Position numbers and translations under genes: made by a program. The notes below the pieces were generated by a model. The model worked only from the letters and a program-made list of their open reading frames with translations. It made no database searches and was not told where the DNA came from. Positions 15,011 to 24,598 of a stretch of DNA of 64,000 nucleotides are shown here, one piece after another; within the stretch, counting starts at the first letter, position 1, and each line of letters starts with the position of its first letter. The stretch lies in assembly GCA_007644065.1 (NCBI GenBank), contig VJWN01000002.1, positions 632,925-696,924 of the forward strand. Direction: 5' to 3'. The stretch is from Margaritispora aquatica. Lineage: Eukaryota; Ascomycota; Leotiomycetes; Helotiales; Discinellaceae.

Positions 15011-16844
15011 GACAAAGTTAAGATATTAGTAAAAAGTATAGATATAAGTTCTATTATAATTATAAACTTATTTTTTAGAGAATCTAAGTAATAAATAAAA
15101 GCTAATAAATTTAAATATATTAACTAATAAACTTAAAAAGATTAAAAATAAAATTTTAATAGATTTAAAAATAAAAATAAAGTTTTTTTAGTATAGTAAG
15201 AAGATAAAGAGAATGGTTCTTTTTAATTATAGTTTAAGTTAGTAAAAATAAGTAAAGGTTAATAAGGCTACTTAAAGGTATATTACCTTAAGTACTATTT
15301 ATAGATTTTATATTAATATTTAGAACTTAAGATAATATATAATATAAATACTAAAATCTATATATATTTTTTTAAAAAGATCTAGATAAAAGTATATAAT
15401 TTCTTTTATTATAATCCTAAGCTTCGAAAAGTAGATTATAGTATTACTATACTAGGCTTCCGTTATAACCTATTGCTAGTATAAGTATATATAGTATACT
15501 AGGCCTCTTATAAATTTCACAGAGTAGAAGGGTCTATATTTATAGGATATATTATAAGGTTTAAGAAAATAATAATAATATATACTATCTATAATATTTA
15601 ATACTAGTTTAACGATATATAAAGTATTATTCGTATAACCTAAGACAACTATCTTCCTCTCCCCTCCCTAGTTATACCTACTATATACCCGAGTAAGAAT
15701 AAGATATTAGTTAAGTACAGACTTGCTTAGAGAAATACTAATAGTAGCTAAAATAATCTTGTAGTTAAAAAAAGAAAACTCTTTTCTCTATTAACCCTCT
15801 AAATCCGTAATAAGTTTTACTTAAAGAAGAATACGATATCCCTATTACTTACGGCCATTAAGGCATTAATAAGATAACAAGATATAGCTTCCTTTCCTAT
15901 CTACTTTTATACTACAAGTAGTCTACTAATACGTACTAAACAGAGGATATAACGTATTACATCGAGTATATAGTAAAGTAGATATAGAAAGAAAACGAAA
16001 TATTATAGAATTAGATACATAATAAGATTATAGATTTAGGTAATATATAAGATAGTAGCTTTATTAAGTAGACTATTCGTCCTAAAGAAACGCCTCTAAC
16101 TATAATAAAGTTCTAGCCACTCCGTAAGCAGCTAATACTTAGGTTTATAACTAAGTCTAATGTCCTAGGTATTAGCCCTATCGCTTAAATACTACTAAAT
16201 ACGTATATCCTTTTTATATATATAAACCTTAGGTAGAAAGCTAGCTTAGATAACTTTTATAACAAAACAGATACTTAAGTAAAGAAAGCTAAAGCTATAT
16301 ATTAAACCTAATAAAGAGAAGATATTTGTAATAATATAGTCTATAGATTAATAAGTATACTTATAATTACGGAAGTAATAGTAATATTCTACGGGATAAA
16401 TAGAAATAAACTAAGAGTAAGTTAGTTTATTAGAACGAGATTAACTTTAAGAACTAGAACGATTTTAAATAAAGCGACTAGATTAGGTCTTTTCGAGCCT
16501 AACTTTCGTTTAATATCTATAGTATAGCTTTAACTATACCTTTACTATTAAAGTAGTTAGAATCCTAAGATCTAGATATAGTAATTCTTAATAGTAAATA
16601 ATACTATTAAGAAGAAGATAATTAAAGTTAATAACTCCTAAGAGGACACTATATAGATAAAGTTAAGAAAGGTAGTAGATAGAGTTACGAGGACAAATTA
16701 GGACAAGGTTTAAGAAGGAATAGTATACGAAAAGGTAAGAATAAGTAAAAGAATAAACTCTTAACAATACTAATCTATAGAACTATATATATACTAATTA
16801 AAAAAAAGGAATATACTTTTAAAGGTTATATTAAACTAACTAAG

Positions 16845-17290
16845 GCGTAAGGATATATACTTATAAAGAACTACTAAATTACTTAATACTATTTAAATTC
16901 AAGTATACGTACTTGTAGTAGACCACTAGATTACTTAATACTATTTAAATTCAAGTATATATACTTATAGTAAACTACTAAATTACTTAATACTATTTAA
17001 ATTCAAGTATACGTATTTATAGTAGACTACTAGATTATCTAATACTATTTAAATATAAGTATATATACTTATAGTAGACTACTAGATCGCCTAATACTAC
17101 TTAGATATAAGAATATATACTTATAATAAACTATTAGATTATCTAATTCTACTTAGATATAAGAATACAACTTGTAACAAACTACTAGATTACCTAATTC
17201 TACTCGAATATAAGAATACGTATTTATAATAAACTACTAAATTACTTGATTTTACTCGAATATAAGAATATATACTTATAGTAAACCTTA
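16845..17290. repeat. 52-bp minisatellite in copy B
   Basis: Same unit as the array at 11,040-11,540, in about eight copies. Shared units at matching positions show that the array belonged to the element before the copies diverged. Confidence 0.8.
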
Positions 17291-17559
17291 AGATTATTAA
17301 TATATAAAGAAATATATTTAAATTAATTATAAAGGTAAAGTTAAATTAAATAATATAAGAAAAGATATTTCTAAAATAATAAAAAAGCTAAAGCTAAATT
17401 AACTAATATAAAAGGAGATATATTTAAATAACTATAAAGCTAAAACTAAATTGACTAATAGAGAAGAAGGCGTACTTAGTAATCAACTATAAAATAAGAT
17501 CTAACGTAACGAATATTTAAAAAGATATTTTTAATAATAGACTATAAAACTATATAAGA

Positions 17560-18082
17560 GTTAAGGTAGTAGCTTTCTAAGTTAACTACCTTAAGGAATA
17601 GGAATTAAGGAGGTAGCCTTATAAGTTAACTACTTTATATATAAGAGTCAAGAAGGTATCCTTCTAAATTAACTACTTTATATATAGGAGACAAGGAAGT
17701 AACCTTAGAAACTAACCACTTTATAAGATAGGAATTAAGGAGGTATCTTTCTAAGTTAATTACTTTAGAGAATAAGAGTTAAGAAGATAGCCTTAGAAAT
17801 AAACTATAAGGATAACTAGAAGTTAAGGTATAGGCTTAGAAACTAACCACTTTATAAAACAAGAGTTAAGGAAGTAGCCTTAGAAATAGACTATAAGAAT
17901 AACTAGAAGTCGAGCTATAGGCTTAGAAACTAACCACTTTATAAAACAAGAGTTAATAAAGTAGCCTTAGAAATAGACTATAAGAATAACTAGAAGTTAA
18001 AGTGTAGACTTAGAAACTAACTACTTTATAAAACAGGAGTTAAGGAAGTATCCTTATAAATAGACTATAAGATTAACTAAAA
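17560..18082. repeat. Roughly 87-bp minisatellite in copy B
   Basis: Units contain gcttagaaactaaccacttt, ataaaacaagagttaaggaa and gtagccttagaaatagacta segments at a spacing of about 87 bp. It is truncated by the gap. The array may itself have caused the gap, because the sequence either side cannot be bridged by short reads. Confidence 0.75.
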
Positions 18083-18590
18083 NNNNNNNNNNNNNNNNNN
18101 NNNNNNNNNNNNNNNNNNNNNNNNNNNNNNNNNNNNNNNNNNNNNNNNNNNNNNNNNNNNNNNNNNNNNNNNNNNNNNNNNNNNNNNNNNNNNNNNNNNN
18201 NNNNNNNNNNNNNNNNNNNNNNNNNNNNNNNNNNNNNNNNNNNNNNNNNNNNNNNNNNNNNNNNNNNNNNNNNNNNNNNNNNNNNNNNNNNNNNNNNNNN
18301 NNNNNNNNNNNNNNNNNNNNNNNNNNNNNNNNNNNNNNNNNNNNNNNNNNNNNNNNNNNNNNNNNNNNNNNNNNNNNNNNNNNNNNNNNNNNNNNNNNNN
18401 NNNNNNNNNNNNNNNNNNNNNNNNNNNNNNNNNNNNNNNNNNNNNNNNNNNNNNNNNNNNNNNNNNNNNNNNNNNNNNNNNNNNNNNNNNNNNNNNNNNN
18501 NNNNNNNNNNNNNNNNNNNNNNNNNNNNNNNNNNNNNNNNNNNNNNNNNNNNNNNNNNNNNNNNNNNNNNNNNNNNNNNNNNNNNNNNNN
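18083..18590. other. Assembly gap (508 N)
   Basis: A run of 508 undetermined bases between a minisatellite (left) and a piece of non-RIP sequence (right). The minus-strand open frame drawn across it is meaningless. Confidence 0.99.
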
Positions 18591-18725
18591 TAATATTTGT
18601 ATAGAATTAGGCTTAGTCCGTGTCTACTATTAATACCTCCGTGGTACCGTTGGCACCGCCGTGGCACCGGTGGCATGGTTAGTAAGTCGTAAATCACCTG
18701 ACAACTTCCGGATTTGCGGATGTAA
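18591..18725. other. Island without RIP signature inside the repeat block
   Basis: From about 18,610 to 18,720 the sequence is GC-rich, holds many CA and TG dinucleotides and repeats a short gtggcaccg-like word, unlike everything around it. On the minus strand it is open and continues the integrase region of the gypsy element with a residue run ending RHGLSLILY, which is faintly like the HGLPxSIVSDR part of gypsy integrase. It borders the gap, so a mis-joined or unmutated copy is possible. Confidence 0.6.
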
Positions 18726-19329
18726 CGTCTAATTAAGTTAAGTCTTTAGTAGTTAAATAGTTAGATCGTAGTATTAGTTTATTTACTAGAAAGTATTAAT
18801 AGTAAGTAAATCTATCCTTCGTATCGTCTTTAGGCTAACTAATACTCCTTATAGTACTAGTAGAAATTATAGATATTCTTTTTTATTATCTTCTAGTAGT
18901 ATTAGTTCTTAACTAGGTCGAATATTATAATTTCGTTAGTATATTCGTAGGTATAATAGAAGGTATCTAGTATATCTACTCTTAACTAGAGGAGTAAGAT
19001 AGTAGTCTAAAGGCTCTTAATATTATCTCTATACTAGAGTTCGTCCTTAAATCAGAACTTATAGGCTCGTTCCTTAATAATCCGTTAGTTATTTAGGTCT
19101 TTTAGTTCTTCTTCTATCTTTAAGTAACGTTATATTTAATTACCTAGATCTATAATATAAAGATTTAAATATCTTAAAAGTATAAAAGATTTTATAGTAT
19201 CTTCTTTTATAAGATTAGTCTTAGTTAAGTCTTCTTTAAAGTTAAAATAATAAGATAAAGTATTAGTAACGATTATCTAAGGTCTAGGTTTATACTAAAT
19301 ATCTAGATCGTAGGCTTAGAATTTATTTA

Positions 19330-19620
19330 ATTATTAAATAAGCCTTTTAGAAACAACCTTCGTAGTATATATATACTAGAAATTAGTATAATCCGTTTAT
19401 ATAATCGTAGTATAACTGTTTTAAATATAATAATCTTATACTTAAACTACGTCCTTAATAGTAAGAAGCTCTTTTTCGTAGATAAGGTAGTTCTTTTTAA
19501 TAATATTAAACTTATAGCTATTATATACTACAAGGTATTCCTTTCTATCCTCTCTAACCTAGAACAATTAAGTACCTTAGGTAAAGTTAGAAATGTCTAT
19601 CTCGATAATAAATAGTTTCG
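19330..19620 (-). pseudogene. Gypsy RNase H remnant
   Basis: The minus-strand reading contains IEIDISNF (family LETDASDF), VYNSYKFNIIKKNY, YEKELLTIKDVV (family HDKELLAIV) and TDYTNF (family TDHKNL). These are the D, E and D positions of the RNase H core in the right order and spacing, interrupted by stops. Confidence 0.7.
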
Positions 19621-19949
19621 TAGTATTAGATTAATATAAGACTAGTAAGCTTAAGATCTTGTCCTTTAGTGTTTAGAAAGCTAATTTATAAGCGAAGTTC
19701 TAGTAAATAGTACAATACTTATATATACTCTTTATAATAAAGAGTCTATATAATAGAATAACGATATCTATAAAGTTATAAATAAACCGTTAATAATATA
19801 AATAAAGTCTAAGAAATTAATAAGTATAGTATATTATCTTTAGTTATAACTAGTTTTCTATAGTCTTAACTTTGTTTTATAATATCTAAACTTAACTATT
19901 TTTTACGAGATATTTATAAAACTTTATTTTTTATACTTTAAAGATATAC

Positions 19950-20410
19950 TTACTTAGTTTTATATATAGACTAACGTTCTATAAGATCTTAAGGACTTTA
20001 TAGATATAAACGAGATACTTTTCCTTATTATTACTATAGATAAAGATATCGTCTAAGTAAATTATAATATAATTTCTTAAATATTTAATAAAGATTCTAT
20101 TTATTATAGTTTAGAAAGTTAATAACGTATTTATTAAACTAAAAAGTATAATAAGAAATTCGTACTTTTTATCTTAGATATTAAATATAATCTTTTTAAT
20201 ACTATCCTTAACTATTAAGAATTATTAAAATCTAGAGAGTAAGTTAATCTTTATATAAAATATAACTTATTTAACTTAGTTTAATAGTTTATTAATCTTT
20301 AATAAAGGAAATCTATCTTAAATTATCTTTACGTTTAAGGCTTAGTAGTTAATATATATACGTTAAGTCCTTTCTAGTTTTAGTACAAATAAGACTAGAG
20401 TTTCCTATAA
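19950..20410 (-). pseudogene. Gypsy reverse transcriptase remnant
   Basis: The minus-strand reading gives VLFVLKLER, stop, RIYINY (family: VLFVKKKDGSLRMCVDYR), then a KIxNRYPLP-like stretch with stops, then IYLDDIFIYSNNKEKY at about 20,080-20,030, which matches the family's catalytic YLDDILIYS motif. The catalytic Asp pair is intact although the frame is broken many times. Confidence 0.8.
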
Positions 20411-22654
20411 TAAAGTTAATAGTTATATTAACCCTTTCTTAAGGAGATCTATAATTTACTTTATTTATTTAGTAAATTAAATTAGGTTTAATTAGTAAGC
20501 TCTAATATTAATAGGCTTTTCGTCCGTAGTATTAATCTTATATAAGACTTTATAAGCTATAACTTGTATACTATAAAGGAGTTTAGTCTATAAGATATTA
20601 GTATATCTTTCGTAGATTATATAAAGTTATTTTTATAACTTAGTTTCTATAATATCCTACTTCTTTCGTTCTATAAAATCACTTAGTTTAGTAATAAAGT
20701 AGAGGTAACCTTCGTTAGTTCGCGAGAGTATCTTCTTTATCTAGCGTTACTATATAACCTTAATATTACTAGTAGTTATAGAATTAACTAATAGTAACTC
20801 GTAGAGTTAAAAGGTAAGGGTTACTTAGATATTATCTAGTAAGATCTTATACTACTTTTATTTCTACTATAGCTTAAGTTCTCTTTAGTTACTATAATTA
20901 ACTTAAGTTTTTTATTATTTCTAAAACTTTATTCCTATAATTATATCGTAAGGTTCTATATTAATTACTATAAAATTAATATATTCTATAAATCTAGCTT
21001 AGATTTTTACGCTATCTATTACTAGTTAGTAGTAGAAAGTTCCTTTAATAAGTATTATAACTTTATTTATTATATTTACTTTTTTAGTTATAGTATTATC
21101 TCTAGGTATCTAACCTACTCTTTTCGTTATAGTAGTAGAAATATAATAGGTTAAGGCTCTTAAATTAACTATTACTAATACTAGTATACTATTAACGACT
21201 CTAGCTAGGACGATTAAGGCGCTGTCCTGCTTCTTATTCTAAATAGTATTAAGCGAAAAGAGGTTAGTAGTCTTATTCTTGTCCGTAGTATTACTCGTCT
21301 CTTTTAATAACGTACTCGGTTTTCTCTTTATCTCTATCTTTAGTAAAGTCTTGTATTTCTATACTTCTTTAGATAGATTCTCTTCGTAGTATAATACTAT
21401 AAAAAGTAATATCTTTATATTATTATACTAGTTTTCTTATAATTAATCTTTTACTATAGTATTATCTTTAAGACTAATAACTTTACTAATATTATCTTAG
21501 ATAAGTTACTCTAGTTCGTAATAAAGCGTAACGTTTAGACTAAAGCTTTAACTCTTTAACTCTAACCTTTTCTATTTTTTAAATTATCTTTACCTTATTT
21601 TTTTTTTTAATTTTAAAAGTTATTAAAATAACTATACGTATTATAATCTTTATTATAATAATAGTATTCTTTTAGTCTTTACTTATAAGATCTAGAAGAT
21701 CCGTAGGAACCTCTTTCTTATCTATAGCTATAGAAGTTTTCTTAAGTATTATTATTCGAAAGTCTTCTTTAATTATTACTACTATAAGTATAGAAAAGTC
21801 TTTTTATAGTCTTTATAAATTAGTTAAAGTCTTTCTTTTATATTACCTAAAGGTCGTCTATTAACTCTATTTGTCTAAACTCGTCTAGGTCCTCGGGATC
21901 TCTTTCTTTCTAGTTTATTTAGCTTAGATCTATTAAGTCTCTCTTATTATAGGTTAAGTACTAACGATAAGGTTATTAGTATAAAGTCTAGTTACTACTA
22001 TAGTTTAATCTTCGGCTTAAGATAATTCCTTTAGCTTTAGAAGTAAAGAGTATTACCTCTTATAGATTTATAAGATTAACTTACTTAATATTTATTTAAA
22101 ACTAATTTATTAGTCTTTTAATATATAAAAATAAAATAAACTTAATATTAATTTTATTTCTTATTTCTAAAACGATCTTATAGAACTAGTTATTATAACT
22201 AGAAATTAACTTATCTTTAACCTTAGTTTAACTTAAGTTCTTAAATCTCTAGAATAACTTATCTATAGAAAGCTTGTCGTTATACTCTAAATAGAATTTA
22301 TTAACGAAATCTTTTTACGATAAGTTAGTATCGTTATACTATATAGTTATAGTATAGTACTAAGTACTAGCGTACTCGGTTAAGTACAAAGAACTTACTA
22401 ATATCTATAGCTCTAGATTATAGTTACTTCCTATATACTAACGCTATACTTCAAAGATCTAGTTACTTATAAAGGTCGTACTCTTCTTTTATTTATTAAA
22501 CTAGAATAGTAGTATAACCTTAAGTTACCTAAACTCTAACCTCTATAGGTTCTCTATAGAATAGGTTTCTTAATAGTACAAGAGAAGATCCGTAGTATTA
22601 ATAGGTTAGTTTCTTTACTATCTTTCCTACTTTTATCTTTAGGCTCTATTGTAG

Positions 22655-22795
22655 GCTTCTTATTGAGCGGCCTAGTAGGCGGCTTGTTAAGTGGCTTTGT
22701 AAGCTACTTACTAAGTAGCTTCGTAGCTTGCTTGCTAAGTAGCTTCGTAGCTTGCTTACTAAGCGGCCTAGTAAGCTACTTCTTGTTATAGTCTC
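22655..22795. repeat. Tandem repeat of an agtagcttcgtagcttgctt type unit
   Basis: Units of about 20 bp with the words gtaagctactt, aagtagcttcgtagcttgct and aagcggcctagtaggcgg repeat about six times. The stretch lies 5' of the gag-like part of the gypsy element (minus strand). It is more GC-rich than its surroundings. Confidence 0.6.
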
Positions 22796-23079
22796 TTATT
22801 TCCGAGCGATTAGTCTAGTACTTCTATACCTATATATTGTAACGTAGCTTGTTAAACTAATTCGTCTATCTATCTTAACGTCTACTAGAATAATTCTATT
22901 AAGTAGTCTAATATCTTCGTAATATTACTAGGTTTAACGTACTACTTCGTAGTATAAGCTTTATAAACTAGAAAGGTTCTCTAGATCGTATAGACTATCT
23001 TAGAGTAAAGAAATACTACTAATGTAGTTGTAAAAGCGTCTTATTATAACTACGGAAGAGATTTCTAATATAAAGGGGC

Positions 23080-24598
23080 TATAGGTCACCTTACAGGTGA
23101 CTAGGCAACTGTAACTAGGTGCCTAAGGCAGCCGGCAGCTACATTTCGAGCCAAACAAGTGTCAATAGCTCGTGTTGCTGCCTTGATAATGCAATATAGA
23201 CAATTATGACTGCATTGTATTGCTGTATAGACTGTTGTATACAAATGAGGCTCTACCTCAGATCTCTCGACTTAAAACCATGCAAATGGTGAGCAGTAAA
23301 AAGCGGCCCTGGTTACCAGGTGCTTTCACCAGATCTTAAAGTTCCAAGTACTGATACGAACTATATTGTTTTTGGCAAGAAAACCTTGTGCTGCATACTT
23401 TTGTTATGGTTGTAGTACATAATGTTAGATAGGTAATTTCTTGAAGCTACCTAATATTTCCATAGGTATTTGGTGTTTCGTCCCCCAGAACAATGTACAA
23501 TATCCTCCAAGCTTGATTCATTCAAATAAATGTGCAAATCTAAAACCATTAGCTGTAGATTTGTGAATTTGCTTTTTGCTCGATAAATTGCGGCAGTTCA
23601 ATACATATTCGCTCATCCGACGATGAGGAAGGAAATATCACTTCGTTTCCACAATCGCTGTCAGACTAACTGTGCTCTTGGTATTTGACCCTATAAGAAG
23701 AAGAAACATGGAATTATAATACTCCCCTGACCTTTCAGTTTTCACTTATACCTAAGGTAAGTAGGTATTCACAGATCAGTCATGTGATACATATCTTCAA
23801 ATTACCTACCTGCTACATACCAGGACTCTCTCGACGACAGATTAGAAGTAAAGTCAGGTTTAAGCTCACCCTTAGAGACTTAATTAGGAAGGGGCGAGGG
23901 TATTAAGAACGAGCGATATCTTTTGAACTTTTCTTCGACCTACCATCATTCCCAACGCAACAAAATCTTCACACCACAACTCGACAACAACTTCAAACTT
24001 TCTTCACATTAACTTCAACTCAATCAATCTGTAGCAACTATCTATGCTTCAGAACTCCGCTGCTGATATCTACAGAACCACTACAATACTTCTACATCAT
24101 TCAATCAAAAGGAAGTTCTGCTTTTCGACTTAAGCAAGATCGAAAACTTCACTTTGGATCTGTTTACTGCTGCTACGATTTGATCCCATCTGAGTACCGC
24201 TCTCTGTTCACCTCATATTTGTTTTTCGAAACCGAAATCAAATTTGCCGTCTTTTTGACCATTTTTATCAACTCATCTTCTGGAGCTTGGCTAACAACTT
24301 CCTTCAGTTACGATTTGACATTTTAGGATTCTATTCGAACCGTCCAATGCAAGTCATATTTAGATCAACTCAATCAACCCGCACCTTACATACTTCGATC
24401 TGCTCAATTATTCACACATTTCATCTCACCTTTCATGACTTGCTGTGACTAATCCCGGCTGAGCTGTTGTAATTTCCAAGGGTAGGTCAAATCTACTGAA
24501 CTGAAATACGTCAAATTGAAGCTAAGATCAAACCAGAGCAATATCTAACAGTGGTTACCAGCTTTACTATCCCAGAGACTCGTTCGAATTCAGTCGAT
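23080..24598. promoter_or_regulatory. Repeat boundary and 5' flank of the GTPase gene
   Basis: At 23,085-23,135 there are short palindromes (ggtcacc ttaca ggtgac, then aggcaac/ctaggtgcct) of the kind common in fungal gypsy LTRs, so this may be a remnant LTR; that is inference. From about 23,900 the plus strand becomes CA/CT-rich, like a fungal 5' leader. If transcription begins there, the leader contains a 29-codon upstream frame (24,044-24,133). No other gene is seen. Confidence 0.4.

Larger units (their letters stand above)
15222..18082 (+). mobile_element. Unidentified decayed element, copy B (cut by gap)
   Basis: Collinear with copy A: 15,222-15,650 matches 8,561-8,990; 15,815-16,320 matches about 9,590-10,100; 16,345-16,760 matches 10,590-10,990; then come the two minisatellite arrays. 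It lacks about 600 bp found in copy A and runs straight into the assembly gap at 18,083, so its right end is unknown. Multiple stops close every frame. The strand is assigned only relative to copy A. Confidence 0.6.
18591..23040 (-). mobile_element. Ty3/gypsy LTR retrotransposon, RIP-inactivated
   Basis: Read on the minus strand, the order is gag-like region (about 22,600-21,650), protease-like region (about 21,240-20,900, with a YDIIIG-like motif after an early AxV-type core), reverse transcriptase (about 20,410-19,950), RNase H (about 19,620-19,330) and the start of the integrase zinc domain (about 18,950-18,780). Gag-protease-RT-RNase H-integrase is the Ty3/gypsy order. Dozens of stops, mostly TAA and TAG at expected Trp, Gln and Arg positions, show RIP inactivation. 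The left (3') end is lost near the gap; the right end is discussed at 23,085. Confidence 0.8.
1..23080. repeat. AT-rich RIP-mutated repeat block
   Basis: The whole stretch is TA-rich and nearly devoid of CA and TG, while CG is still common; for example the 60 bases at 2,401-2,460 contain no CA and no TG. That is the product expected of RIP (C-to-T at CpA on both strands). No reading frame of gene quality survives; the only long open frame is a tandem-repeat artefact near 1-1.5 kb. Recognisable contents are listed separately: a gypsy retrotransposon, two copies of an unknown element, and minisatellites. The stretches 1-970, 1,470-5,240, 5,850-7,780 and 12,430-14,870 hold only degenerate repeat DNA that I cannot assign to a family. 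The block ends sharply near 23,080, where CA and TG return. Confidence 0.9.

Noticed and set aside
18077..18697. Minus-strand frame of 206 codons
   Set aside because: Most of it is the run of N bases; only about 35 codons are real, and they belong to the edge of the gypsy remnant.
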